The translations under genes and the position numbers were made by a program. DNA of 33,509 nucleotides, taken from Metabacillus rhizolycopersici. GTDB lineage: Bacteria > Bacillota > Bacilli > Bacillales > Bacillaceae. The DNA is taken from contig NZ_JAIQUM010000060.1 in the NCBI RefSeq assembly GCF_020075705.1, positions 1-33,509 of the forward strand, in the 5' to 3' direction. The notes under the pieces were generated by a model. It ran no database searches, was not told where the DNA came from, and saw only the letters and a program-made list of their open reading frames with translations. Below, piece by piece: positions 15,600 to 24,375 of the stretch. How positions within the stretch are numbered: position 1 is the stretch's first letter; each line of letters begins with the position of its first letter.

Positions 15600-16579
15600 A
15601 AACATTTTTAAAGTCAAAAGAAATGAGTATTGTAGGCGTTGTGTTATTACTTTGTATCACATTAGCCTTTGTAAGCCCAGTTTTCCTTACTGCAGATAAC
15701 CTTCTAGATGTTTTAAAGGCAAACTCAGTCATCGGTATTTTAGCGGTAGGAATGACGTTAATTATCATTACTGGGGGAATAGATGTATCTGTTGCTGCAG
15801 TGACAAGTGCTGTCTGTGTCATTACAGTCAAATTAATGATGATTATGCCGGATCATTTTATTTCCTTATTATTAGCATTTTTAGTTGCACCATTATTAGG
15901 AATTCTCCTAGGAGCTCTTAATGGAGTGTTAGTATCGAAGATTAAGATTCCAGCAATTGTTGTAACGTTAGGGATGATGAGTATAATCAATGGATTAGTT
16001 CTCTATATAACGAATGGTGTATATCTAAATAGTAGTAATTTTCCGCAAATTTTTATTAACTTTGCAAATATAAAAATATTTGGCGTATCAATTATTATTC
16101 TCATTTTTGCAGCTGTTGCTTTTTTAACATGGTACATCTTGAAATATACATTAATCGGACGCGAAGTGTTAGCTATTGGTGGAAATAAAGAATCCGCGGT
16201 ACGAGTGGGGATAAACTTCGATAAAGTTCAAATTTTTGTATTTTCATATATGGGCTTTTTAGCAGGGATTGCTGCAATTGCTCAAACTGCATATACAAAA
16301 TCAGTAGATCCAAATGGGATGCTTGGTTTAGAGCTAATGGTTATTGCTGCTGTTGTACTAGGCGGAGCTAACATTATGGGTGGACGTGGCACCATTTTGG
16401 GAACAGTTTTAGGAGTGTTGTTGTTAGGTATTATTCAGAACGGTCTTATCTTAGCTCAAATTGATCCATTTTGGCAAAAAGTATTTACTGGAATCATTAT
16501 TCTATTAGCCGTTTCTTTTGATCAACTTCAATATAAACGCTCACAAAACAAGTTAGCCAAGATCGAAGTAGAAGCTTAA
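15596..16579 (+). CDS. Sugar ABC transporter permease 1 (RbsC-like)
   Basis: A 327-residue membrane protein with 8-10 hydrophobic segments. Characteristic BPD_transp_2 stretches are present: TLIIITGGIDVSVAAVTSA near the N-terminus, ALNGVLVSKIKIPAIVVTLG, GREVLAIGGNKESAVRVGI and VLGGANIMGGRGTILGTVLG. It overlaps the ATPase stop (ATGA), implying coupled translation. With the second permease it would form the membrane channel, the arrangement (one ATPase, two different permeases, one binding protein) seen in Lsr, Rha and YtfQRT/YjfF importers. Confidence 0.9.
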   Translation: MKTFLKSKEMSIVGVVLLLCITLAFVSPVFLTADNLLDVLKANSVIGILAVGMTLIIITGGIDVSVAAVTSAVCVITVKLMMIMPDHFISLLLAFLVAPLLGILLGALNGVLVSKIKIPAIVVTLGMMSIINGLVLYITNGVYLNSSNFPQIFINFANIKIFGVSIIILIFAAVAFLTWYILKYTLIGREVLAIGGNKESAVRVGINFDKVQIFVFSYMGFLAGIAAIAQTAYTKSVDPNGMLGLELMVIAAVVLGGANIMGGRGTILGTVLGVLLLGIIQNGLILAQIDPFWQKVFTGIIILLAVSFDQLQYKRSQNKLAKIEVEA

Positions 16580-16594
16580 AAAAGGGGTGAGAAA

Positions 16595-17557
16595 ATGAAA
16601 GCGATATCATTACCAAAAGAGAATATTTTAGGATTAATTGCTTTAAGTGTATTTGTGCTAATGAGTCTCTTTATACCAGGGTTCTTTGGCCATAATAATT
16701 TAAATAATATGATGTTCCAGCTTCCGGAATTTGGATTACTTGCCATTGCGATGATGATTGTGATCGTGACAGGTGGTATTGATCTATCTATCACATACAT
16801 TGCGGCATTATCAGGAGTAACTATTGCTATTATGCAAAGCCATGGATATCCAATCATTCCGTCTATTATCGTAGGAATTATCGTAGGGCTCTTATGTGGT
16901 TTGTTAAATGGAGTGATTGTATCAAAAATCGGTGTTTCTCCAATCCTTGTTACATTGGGAACAATGGTGTTGTTTGAAGGAATCATCCTTAGTATTACAA
17001 AAGGGAATTCTATATCTGGTTTTAGTGAGGTTTATAGTCTAATAGGAAATGGCTATTATATGGGGATTGTTCCACTTTCAATGATCATCTTTATTATCAT
17101 GGCGATATTAACGGGCGTTCTCTTAACAAAAACTAAATGGGGCAGAAGCGTTTATATGGTTGGTAGTAACCCAGTAGCTTCCCTATTTTCTGGGGTAAAT
17201 AATAGTAGAGTCCTAATGAAAGTTTATTTATTTGCTGCATTGCTTTCAGTAATTGCTTCTATCATTATGACTTCACGTTATAACTCAGCAAAAGTAGATT
17301 TAGGGTCTTCTTATCTTTTACAAAGTGTATCTGCAGCCGTTCTTGGTGGAACAGAAATTCAAGGTGGCTATGGAAAAGTAATTGGAACAGTATACGCAGC
17401 TATCATTTTCCAAATGCTCTCCAGTGGACTGAATTTACTAGGTGTTCCAAGGTCAATCGTGAACGTCATTATGGGAGCTATTTTGATCTTTGTCTTAGTA
17501 TTAAACTTCGTAAAATATAAATTGGATGAAAAAGCTCAAAAAACAGCTGTAGCATAA
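16595..17557 (+). CDS. Sugar ABC transporter permease 2
   Basis: A 320-residue paralogue of the preceding permease: MMIVIVTGGIDLSITYIAAL, LLNGVIVSKIGVSPILVTLG, GRSVYMVGSNPVASLFSGV and AVLGGTEIQGGYGKVIGTVY follow the same order. It starts 16 bp after permease 1 with AAAAGGGGTGAG as ribosome site. The two presumably form a heterodimer in the membrane. Confidence 0.9.
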   Translation: MKAISLPKENILGLIALSVFVLMSLFIPGFFGHNNLNNMMFQLPEFGLLAIAMMIVIVTGGIDLSITYIAALSGVTIAIMQSHGYPIIPSIIVGIIVGLLCGLLNGVIVSKIGVSPILVTLGTMVLFEGIILSITKGNSISGFSEVYSLIGNGYYMGIVPLSMIIFIIMAILTGVLLTKTKWGRSVYMVGSNPVASLFSGVNNSRVLMKVYLFAALLSVIASIIMTSRYNSAKVDLGSSYLLQSVSAAVLGGTEIQGGYGKVIGTVYAAIIFQMLSSGLNLLGVPRSIVNVIMGAILIFVLVLNFVKYKLDEKAQKTAVA

Positions 17558-17619
17558 GGAAATGTATGTTATCTGATTTCCAGATTAATATAAAAAAACT
17601 TTATTAGAGGGAGAAAAAT

Positions 17620-18651
17620 ATGAAAAAAATTCTTGGACTTATTACATCAGTAATGCTTGTAGGAGTTTTATTAGCAGGATGTGTGTCAGGCGGTGCTGCT
17701 GGAAGTAGCAGTGAAAAACAAAGCAGAGGTGACAATGACAAAATAAAAATTGCTGTTGTTCCAAAGTTGATTGGTATTCCATATTTTAACTCTTCCGAAG
17801 AAGGTGCGATTCAAGCAGGTAAAGATTTAGGGGTAGAAGTTATTTATACTGGTCCAACAGAAGCAGATGCAGCACAACAAGTAAAAGTTATTGAAGATTT
17901 AATTAGTCAAAATGTTGATGCAATCGCAGTTGCACCAAATGATGCTGCATCATTAACACCAGTGCTTAAAAAAGCAAAAGAGCAAGGAATTATTATCATC
18001 GACTGGGATACACCAGCTGACCAATCACTTGTAGAACTATCTGTTCACCAAATTGATGACGAAGCATATGGTCGTCACTTTACAAAAACGCTTGTTGAAC
18101 AAATGGGCACTGAAGAAGGAGAAATTGCTATTGTAACAGGTGGACTTTCTGCAGCAAATTTAAATACTTGGATTGATGCTGCAAAGAAAGAAATAGAAGA
18201 GAATTATCCTGGACTTAAGTTAGTAACAGATAAAATTCCTACCGATGAAAAACAACAAGTAGCGTATCAAAAAACATTAGATTTAATGAAGTCTCATCCG
18301 AATTTAAAAGGTATTATGGTTTTTTCAACACCAGCGCCACTTGGAGTAGCTCAAGCAATCCAGGAAAAAGGAATGCAGGATAAAATTGCAGTTATCGGTG
18401 GAACATTACCAAAGGATTCTATTCCTTATTTAGAAGATGGTTCTTTAGATATGGCCGTATTATGGGAGCCAGATAAATTAGGATATTTAACAGTTTCCCT
18501 TGCAAAAGATTTAGTTGAAGGGAAAAAACCAGAAAATGGACAAAATGTTGAAAATGTAGGGGAAATTGAGCTTTGGAAAGATGGAAAAACTGTTATCATG
18601 GGACCTCCTACTGACTTTACAAAAGAAAATGCTGGAGACTATGATTTCTAA
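17620..18651 (+). CDS. Sugar-binding lipoprotein of the ABC importer (RhaS/LsrB-like)
   Basis: A 343-residue lipoprotein: signal MKKILGLITSVMLVGVLLAG with Cys21 in the lipobox LAGC, then a Gly/Ser linker. The mature part has KIAVVPKLIGIPYFNSSEEG, VIYTGPTEADAAQQV, NVDAIAVAPNDA, IIDWDTPADQ and the C-terminal NAGDYDF, the pattern of LsrB/RhaS-type binding proteins. LsrB's AI-2 ligands Asp-Gln correspond to Asn-Leu in AANLNTW, so it probably binds an ordinary sugar. It resembles the putative sensor lipoprotein at 7641 throughout. AGAGGGAG is placed well before ATG 17620. A strong hairpin after the gene may protect its message and raise its level over downstream genes. Confidence 0.9.
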   Translation: MKKILGLITSVMLVGVLLAGCVSGGAAGSSSEKQSRGDNDKIKIAVVPKLIGIPYFNSSEEGAIQAGKDLGVEVIYTGPTEADAAQQVKVIEDLISQNVDAIAVAPNDAASLTPVLKKAKEQGIIIIDWDTPADQSLVELSVHQIDDEAYGRHFTKTLVEQMGTEEGEIAIVTGGLSAANLNTWIDAAKKEIEENYPGLKLVTDKIPTDEKQQVAYQKTLDLMKSHPNLKGIMVFSTPAPLGVAQAIQEKGMQDKIAVIGGTLPKDSIPYLEDGSLDMAVLWEPDKLGYLTVSLAKDLVEGKKPENGQNVENVGEIELWKDGKTVIMGPPTDFTKENAGDYDF

Positions 18652-18663
18652 ACCGTAAATTCT

Positions 18664-18704
18664 AAATCCCTCTTAATTGAACTATGCAATCAAGGGGGAT
18701 TTTT
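18664..18704 (+). terminator. Intra-operon hairpin after the binding-protein gene
   Basis: Arms 18664-18679 (AAATCCCTCTTAATTG) and 18687-18702 pair at 15 of 16 positions around a 7-nt loop, followed by a short T-run. It lies inside the operon, 29 bp before the next gene, so it probably acts as a partial terminator or mRNA-stabilising structure. Confidence 0.7.
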
Positions 18705-18732
18705 CATAAAAAAGAATAGGGAGTTAACAAAT

Positions 18733-19689
18733 ATGATACAGGAGCAAAATTATAAAATTAAGGACCATAAAATTCGCGAAGCCTTTTTCAAATTAAAAAG
18801 AGAGCAGCCGGAACGATTCAAACAGAAATTGAATTTGTCATGGAGTAATTGGGGATTTGGGCTTGAAACGTTAGAAGCCTCAGTTAAAAGATTAAAAGAA
18901 AGCGATATTAATTTTATTGAACTTCACGGAAACCATTATGGGGATGATCTTGGTTATCAAGCCGAAGAAACAATAGAGATCCTTACAAAGTATGAAATGA
19001 AAGTATCTGGTGTGTGCGGAATGTTTTCAGTAGAAAATGATCTTTCTAGCAATATTCCAAGTAAACGGCAAGCAGCGATTGATTATATTAAGAGAGAACT
19101 TGAGTTCATGAATAAGGTTGGAGGACATTATTTATTAGTTGTACCAGGGGCTGTAGGTAGACCTAATGCATATGACGACGCAGAGTTTGAGAGAAGCGTG
19201 GAGACGTTAAACATCGTTAGTGATCTATTTGTGAAATATGGCATCAAAGGAGTAATTGAGCCGATTCGTGCCGCAGAAACGAGTTTCATTCATACAGTAG
19301 CTGATGCAAAAAATTATATTAAGGCAGTAGGGCACCAAGGAATCAATCATATTAATGCTGACGTGTATCATATGCAATCAGAGGAAGCACATATTGGTGA
19401 AGCAGTTCTTGAAGCAGGAGATCAACTTGTCAATCTTCATATGGCAGATAGTAATCGTGGTGCATTGGGACAAGGTTTTATGGATTTAGACACGATCATT
19501 ATGGCATTATATCTAATTGGCTATAATCAGGACGGGAAATTTGTTACTCCTGAACCACTAGGCCCAGGTGGAGATCCTTACCCTGCAATGAACTCTATTC
19601 CTGACCCTAAAAAATTAAATCATTTAGTTTCACAAACTGCAAATTATTTTAGAGAACGTGAAAACATACTTCTAGAAAGAAATGAATAA
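18733..19689 (+). CDS. TIM-barrel ketose 3-epimerase (D-tagatose 3-epimerase-like)
   Basis: A 318-residue protein of the xylose-isomerase-like TIM barrel (AP-endonuclease 2) superfamily. Metal ligands are visible as E176 (GVIEPIRAAET), D210 (NADVYHMQ), H236 (VNLHMADSNRGALGQG) and E274 (VTPEPLG). Their spacing (34, 26, 38) closely follows that of D-tagatose/D-psicose 3-epimerases (33, 26, 35), and HMADSNR...GxG corresponds to the family's substrate-binding Arg loop. It would interconvert ketoses at C3, for example L-xylulose and L-ribulose, or act on the phosphate as UlaE/SgbU does. Between the transporter and the kinase genes, it likely supplies the FGGY kinase's substrate. Start ATG 18733 follows AATAGGGAG. 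Confidence 0.8.
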   Translation: MIQEQNYKIKDHKIREAFFKLKREQPERFKQKLNLSWSNWGFGLETLEASVKRLKESDINFIELHGNHYGDDLGYQAEETIEILTKYEMKVSGVCGMFSVENDLSSNIPSKRQAAIDYIKRELEFMNKVGGHYLLVVPGAVGRPNAYDDAEFERSVETLNIVSDLFVKYGIKGVIEPIRAAETSFIHTVADAKNYIKAVGHQGINHINADVYHMQSEEAHIGEAVLEAGDQLVNLHMADSNRGALGQGFMDLDTIIMALYLIGYNQDGKFVTPEPLGPGGDPYPAMNSIPDPKKLNHLVSQTANYFRERENILLERNE

Positions 19690-19757
19690 CAAGGACTAAA
19701 ACTTTGAGTTCAAAAGTTGGGGGTTTTTAGGGGGGAATAATTATATTAGCTAATAAG

Positions 19758-21353
19758 TTGAATCTAATAAAAGTTGATATTGCTAACAGTCGAACAGCTT
19801 TAGGTATTGAGTTTGGTTCTACTCGTATCAAAGCAATTTTGATTGATTCCAGTCATTCGCCAATAGCTTCCGGAAGCTATGCATGGGAGAATATTTTGAA
19901 AGAGGGGATATGGACATATTCTCTTGATGATATTTGGAAAGGTCTTCAAATAAGTTATCAAGAAATGGCAACTGAAGTGAAAGAAAAGTATGGAGTAACT
20001 CTTCAAAACGTTGGTTCAATTGGCTTTAGTGGGATGATGCACGGCTATATGGCGTTTAACAAAGATGGAGAGTTGTTGGTTCCATTTCGTACCTGGAGGA
20101 ATTCAATCACTGAACAATCGGAAAAAAAATTAACAGAGCTCTTCAATTATAATATCCCGCAAAGATGGAGCATTGCTCATTTGTATCAAGCAATTCTAAA
20201 TGAAGAAGAACATGTAGAAGATATTGATTTTTTCACCACACTAGCTGGCTATATCCACTGGAAGTTGACAGGCAAAAAAGTTTTAGGGATTGGAGATGCT
20301 TCCGGTATGTTTCCAATTGATGTGGAAACAAAGAATTATGATATAAGGATGATTCAAGCTTTTAATGATTTGATCAGTGAAAAGAATTATCCGTGGAAAT
20401 TAGAAGAAATTTTACCACAGGTGATGCTTGCCGGCAATCAAGCCGGGCACTTATCAGAAGAAGGAGCAAAGCTATTAGATGTGTGCGGGAACCTTCAAGT
20501 TGGTATTCCACTTTGTCCTCCAGAAGGCGATGCAGGAACTGGTATGGTCGCAACAAACAGTGTTTCAGAGCGTACAGGAAATGTTTCAGCAGGAACTTCA
20601 GTGTTTGCTATGATTGTGCTGGAAAAAGAATTGAAAAAGGTTTATCCGGAGATTGACCTAGTTACCACGCCTTCTGGTAATCTGGTTGGTATGGTTCATG
20701 CGAATAACTGTTCATCTGATATCAATGCTTGGGTGAAGCTTTTCAGTGAGTTTTCAGAAGTTCTAGGTTGTAAAGTAAATACAGACAAAATCTTCGAAAT
20801 CTTATTCAATAAGGCCCTTGAAGGGGATAGGGATTGCGGAGGACTATTGTCTTACGGCTATTATTCTGGTGAGAATACCACAGGAATGAGAGAAGGTCGG
20901 CCATTATTCGTACGTTCACCAGAAAGTAATTTCAATCTTGCAAACTTTATGCGCGTACATTTATTCTCAGCACTTGGAGCTCTGAAAATCGGAATGGATA
21001 TTCTGTTAAATGAAGAAAATATTCAGATTGACAAAATATTGGGACATGGAGGATTGTTTAAGACCAAAGGTGTTGGACAAAAGGTAATGGCCGCAGTTAT
21101 GAATGCACCTGTATCTGTTATGGAAACTGCTGGTGAAGGCGGTGCATGGGGGATTGCTCTGCTTGCATCTTTTATGACCAAAAGAGAAGAAAATGAATCA
21201 TTGGAAGAGTATCTTGACAAAAAAGTATTTATTGACTATGCCGGTGTAAAAGTAGATGCAGACGAAAAAGATGCTGAAGGCTTTGAAGTCTTTATCAAGC
21301 GCTATAAACAAGGACTTACAATCGAGCAAGCAGCCATTGATAGTTTAATTTAA
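19758..21353 (+). CDS. FGGY-family carbohydrate kinase
   Basis: Up to 531 residues from TTG 19758, typical FGGY length. Motifs: phosphate-1 loop [15 protein letters not shown] (~16-30), [14 protein letters not shown] with RTWRNSIT, phosphate-2 [11 protein letters not shown], and the adenosine region [17 protein letters not shown] followed by [13 protein letters not shown]. Such kinases phosphorylate the terminal hydroxyl of ribulose, xylulose or similar. Followed by AraD, the expected product is a ketopentose 5-phosphate, possibly L-ribulose-5-P. The start is odd: the ribosome site (AGGGGGGAA, ~19729-19737) is ~20 nt from TTG 19758 but 7 nt from an in-frame ATA (19743), followed by TTA GCT AAT AAG. 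The original start may have been an ATG mutated to ATA. Confidence 0.88.
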   Translation: MNLIKVDIANSRTALGIEFGSTRIKAILIDSSHSPIASGSYAWENILKEGIWTYSLDDIWKGLQISYQEMATEVKEKYGVTLQNVGSIGFSGMMHGYMAFNKDGELLVPFRTWRNSITEQSEKKLTELFNYNIPQRWSIAHLYQAILNEEEHVEDIDFFTTLAGYIHWKLTGKKVLGIGDASGMFPIDVETKNYDIRMIQAFNDLISEKNYPWKLEEILPQVMLAGNQAGHLSEEGAKLLDVCGNLQVGIPLCPPEGDAGTGMVATNSVSERTGNVSAGTSVFAMIVLEKELKKVYPEIDLVTTPSGNLVGMVHANNCSSDINAWVKLFSEFSEVLGCKVNTDKIFEILFNKALEGDRDCGGLLSYGYYSGENTTGMREGRPLFVRSPESNFNLANFMRVHLFSALGALKIGMDILLNEENIQIDKILGHGGLFKTKGVGQKVMAAVMNAPVSVMETAGEGGAWGIALLASFMTKREENESLEEYLDKKVFIDYAGVKVDADEKDAEGFEVFIKRYKQGLTIEQAAIDSLI

Positions 21354-21439
21354 AAGAAGAAAGAGCAGCTTTGTTATAACAGCTTAATTAAGAAGTTTTT
21401 CATGCTAAGCTTGAATTAAAAAGATAGGAAGGAAACAGT

Positions 21440-22135
21440 ATGTTAGAACAGTTGAAAAAAGATGTTTTGGAAGCGAATCTTCAGCTTCCAAAACATGGTC
21501 TAGTCACTTTTACCTGGGGAAATGTAAGCGGAATTGACCGAGAACAAGGTTTAGTTGTTATTAAACCAAGCGGTGTTCCATACGAAAAGTTAAAAGTTGG
21601 GGATCTTGTTGTTTTAAATCTTGATGGCGAAATCGTGGAAGGGACTTTAAGACCTTCTTCCGATACCCCGACACACCTTGCTCTGTACCGTGGATTTTCG
21701 CAAATTGGCGGAATCGTTCATACTCATTCACCATGGGCTACGAGCTGGGCACAAGCTCATCGGCCGATTCCAGGGCTTGGAACGACGCATGCGGATTATT
21801 TTTACGGTGAAATTCCTATAACACGTCTACTAACTCAACAAGAAATTATGAATGGATATGAATTAGAAACAGGCAATGTCATCATAGAAACTTTTGAAAA
21901 ACTAGACCTTGACCCAATAGCAATGCCAGGCGTTCTTGTCGCTTCACATGCCCCATTTTGTTGGGGAAAGAATGCAGATGAAGCTGTTCATAATGCAGTT
22001 GTACTAGATGAAGTGGCCAAAATGGCATTCCATACATTTCAGTTGAATCCACAAATAGACGTAATAGATCAATTTCTGCTTGATAAGCATTATTTAAGGA
22101 AACACGGTCCGGTTGCTTATTATGGACAAAAGTAA
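21440..22135 (+). CDS. araD: L-ribulose-5-phosphate 4-epimerase
   Basis: A 231-residue class II aldolase-fold enzyme, the same length as E. coli AraD. The metal site is visible as D75 (SSDTPTH), H94 and H96 (VHTHSPW) and H170 (ASHAPFCWG), each one residue before the E. coli positions (76, 95, 97, 171). [12 protein letters not shown] and the C-terminal AYYGQ are also conserved. It converts L-ribulose-5-P to D-xylulose-5-P by retro-aldol cleavage and re-addition, delivering the sugar to the pentose phosphate pathway. It is the last gene of the operon. AGGAAGGAAAC precedes ATG 21440. Its last ~150 bp plus 3' flank are repeated at 4893-5079. Confidence 0.95.
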   Translation: MLEQLKKDVLEANLQLPKHGLVTFTWGNVSGIDREQGLVVIKPSGVPYEKLKVGDLVVLNLDGEIVEGTLRPSSDTPTHLALYRGFSQIGGIVHTHSPWATSWAQAHRPIPGLGTTHADYFYGEIPITRLLTQQEIMNGYELETGNVIIETFEKLDLDPIAMPGVLVASHAPFCWGKNADEAVHNAVVLDEVAKMAFHTFQLNPQIDVIDQFLLDKHYLRKHGPVAYYGQK

Positions 22136-22262
22136 TTCTCTTTAAAGTGAGTAGAGTATTTTGTGGCAGATGTTGCTAGTATTAAGAATATAATATTATA
22201 TCCATTCCTAGTGTAATATCAACAGATTTTGGATCTTTAATTATGCTAAATCGTTATAAAAT

Positions 22263-22316
22263 GAGACTTCCACCAGAGGGGATAAAGAAAAACCCTACCG
22301 ACGGAAGTCTCGTTTT
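22263..22316 (+). terminator. Operon-end hairpin, dispersed-repeat type
   Basis: GAGACTTCC (22263-22271) and GGAAGTCTC (22303-22311) form a perfect 9-bp outer stem. The inner part pairs weakly around GGGGATAAAGAAAAACCC, and GTTTTAT follows. It shares its core and edges with the element at 66-123. It probably ends the sugar operon, though it lies ~130 bp after araD. Confidence 0.6.
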
Positions 22317-22344
22317 ATGTTATTTTCATTTAATTATGCTTTCT

Positions 22345-23034
22345 CTACATTGATTTTACTGAGATGGATTCCGACTTTTCATTGTGGTATACCCACTGCT
22401 CTAGGGGCTGTTGGAAATGCGCCATCATCCAACCTAGAATCTTTCCAATAAAATATGCGGCGGCCAGTGTTCCGATCCCGATTGAGCCAAATGAATGAAT
22501 GAAAATTAAACAAACTGCACCGGCCACACAAACATTAAGTAAATCACTTGTAATTTTGGCTTTGCTAAATATCAGCTTAAATCGTTCGCTAACTACATGC
22601 GTTAACGCATCGTAAGGCATTAATGGAAATTTTGCAGTAAAATAACCGAGTAAACCACTTGATACAATGAATAAACTAATAATTAAATAGATACATTGAA
22701 CAATGATTGTTTCGGGCGTTGGGAGAAGTTGTACGATGAAGAGTGTAGCATCCATAAAGAATCCAAATAAAAATGCGATAATTAATTGAAGCAAATACTC
22801 TTTTAACTTGATTTTTTTATTTAAAATTACTTGAATGATAATAAATAAAACATTTGCAAGCACCGTTGTTATGCCGATCGATAAGCCTGCAGTTAATGAA
22901 AATGCGTATGCTAGTGATGACACGGGAGATACGCCAAGTCCTGCTTGAATCGAAAAGCTAACGCCAAGTGACAAAATAAATAAACCGAGCACGTACAAGC
23001 CGAGTCGCTTCATGGGGACATTTATACAATTCAT
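22345..23034 (-). CDS. YczE/YyaS-like integral membrane protein
   Basis: A 229-residue protein with about five hydrophobic segments. SLGVSFSIQAGLGVSPVSSL near the N-terminus and KFPLMPYDALTHVVSERF in the middle are typical of the YczE/YyaS/YitT-like family, membrane proteins of poorly known function that are sometimes needed for secretion or antibiotic production in Bacillus. ATG at 23034 has AAGGA close upstream. It is divergent from the LysR regulator gene, with 119 bp between, an arrangement in which the regulator commonly controls the neighbour. Confidence 0.8.
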   Translation of the reverse strand: MNCINVPMKRLGLYVLGLFILSLGVSFSIQAGLGVSPVSSLAYAFSLTAGLSIGITTVLANVLFIIIQVILNKKIKLKEYLLQLIIAFLFGFFMDATLFIVQLLPTPETIIVQCIYLIISLFIVSSGLLGYFTAKFPLMPYDALTHVVSERFKLIFSKAKITSDLLNVCVAGAVCLIFIHSFGSIGIGTLAAAYFIGKILGWMMAHFQQPLEQWVYHNEKSESISVKSM

Positions 23035-23120
23035 AAAATCCTTCGCTTTCTATTATAATATTTTACTAATTTATCGTATCATCAATTTTGAGATATGAAA
23101 AATATATATATGATAAACTA

Positions 23121-23142
23121 ATCATATGAAAAAACATATGAT
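23121..23142. promoter_or_regulatory. Perfect palindrome, candidate LysR-type operator
   Basis: ATCATATG (23121-23128) and CATATGAT (23135-23142) form a perfect 8-bp inverted repeat separated by AAAAAA, ending just before the ribosome site of the LysR gene. It contains a T-N11-A-type core as LysR regulators bind, and its position near the start suggests autoregulation. A TTGAGA-17-TGATAA promoter candidate lies at 23088-23116. Confidence 0.5.
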
Positions 23143-23153
23143 GGAGATGTGAA

Positions 23154-24029
23154 ATGGATATTCGAAAATTACATTACTTCAAAGAAATTGTGAAACAGGG
23201 CAGCATTTCAAAAGCAGCAGAAGTGCTACACATCGCACAGCCACCGCTTAGTCAACTATTAAAAAAGCTTGAGACGGAGCTTGGCACGACTTTAATTCAT
23301 CGTTATCGCCAAAAATGGGAGCTGACAGAAACTGGTGAACTATTGTATCGATATGCCACGCAAATGACCATGCAAATGCAAGCTGTGAAGGAGCAAATTC
23401 AGGAGATTGAACAAGGTACTGCGGGAATGGTGCGCATTGGTGTATCGACAGCCTATTCGAATATGCTGATTGATTATATCATTAAGTATAGAGAACAATA
23501 CCCAAATGTTAAGATCAGTATAATTAACAGCAACTCTGAAGAATTATTAAAACGGCTCGAACAAAGAGAAATTGATGTTGCCTTACTTTTACGTACAAAC
23601 AATAGTGAACAATATAATATGAGGATTTTAAAAGGACAACCATATGTCGTTATTATCCCGACTAGTTGGTCTTCTTCTTTTCCATCACAGCACGCTACGT
23701 TTGAACAGATTGCCCAGTACCCATTCATTATGCTAGGAGCGATGGAAGGAGTCTCCTTCACTGAAGACATTCTTAAAGCTTTTGATGATCATCACGTTAA
23801 GCCAAATATCATTATCGAGTGTAAAGATATAATGATGGTTGCATCACTTGTTGGTAGAGGAGTAGGCTTATCTGTTATTCCAAGAATGGATTATGCATCG
23901 CCATTATTAGAACATATAACACATTTAGAACTAAAACACTTTGATTTTAGTGTGGAGCCCGTCATCATAAAATTAAAAGACGAACGAATTCCAAAAGCAG
24001 CATCTCAGTTTTGGGAAATTGTTGAGTAG
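23154..24029 (+). CDS. LysR-family transcriptional regulator
   Basis: A 291-residue protein of standard LysR length. The N-terminal winged HTH reads MDIRKLHYFKEIVKQGSISK, then AAEVLHIAQPPLSQLLKKLE, with the family signature (AA..L...QP.LS..L..LE). The C-terminal half is a substrate-binding-like effector domain (VRIGVSTAYSNMLIDYIIKY ... GVGLSVIPRM). ATG at 23154 follows GGAG by 7 nt. The gene is divergent from the YczE-like gene, its most likely target; the effector is unknown. Confidence 0.92.
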   Translation: MDIRKLHYFKEIVKQGSISKAAEVLHIAQPPLSQLLKKLETELGTTLIHRYRQKWELTETGELLYRYATQMTMQMQAVKEQIQEIEQGTAGMVRIGVSTAYSNMLIDYIIKYREQYPNVKISIINSNSEELLKRLEQREIDVALLLRTNNSEQYNMRILKGQPYVVIIPTSWSSSFPSQHATFEQIAQYPFIMLGAMEGVSFTEDILKAFDDHHVKPNIIIECKDIMMVASLVGRGVGLSVIPRMDYASPLLEHITHLELKHFDFSVEPVIIKLKDERIPKAASQFWEIVE

Positions 24030-24372
24030 AAGATATGAACCATTCAAAGTAATACATAAAGCGGGATTTGTTGGACCTTAGTGGGGAGGAATTTTAGGCT
24101 AATCTGTGAAAGGTAGCTTTTAAAAAATAAGGCTCTGTCGCTTAATTCAGCATGCATTTCGGTATTACTAATTGCTAAAAATGTGTTACTGGTAATTTTT
24201 CGTCATCATGGAAGTTTCTTTACAACTTCAAAATAAATGAGCGAACCTAGAAAATCTAAAAGGACTGATAGTAGCTTTATGTACGTGCTAAATTATTAGG
24301 GCAAAGTAGTAACATAAATCGAGAACGGGAAAATAGAGTTGTGAAAACTATATGTAGAGAAGGGGGTGTAAG
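24030..24372. other. Non-coding stretch
   Basis: I see no gene in this 343-bp interval. It holds many stop codons in all frames. GGCTCTGTCGCTTAATTC (from ~24142) loosely recalls the ends of IS6-type insertion sequences, but no second end or transposase fragment is visible, so I do not call an element. Confidence 0.5.
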
Positions 24373-24375
24373 CTA

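Noticed and set aside
7641..18651. AI-2 (Lsr) uptake and signalling system
   Set aside because: The transporter order and binding-protein family fit, but the AI-2-contacting Asp-Gln of LsrB are replaced in both binding proteins, and LsrF/LsrG are absent; the enzymes are those of pentose metabolism.
24130..24165. Insertion-sequence end (GGCTCTGTCGC...)
   Set aside because: The similarity to IS6-type ends is loose and there is no partner inverted repeat, target duplication or transposase fragment.
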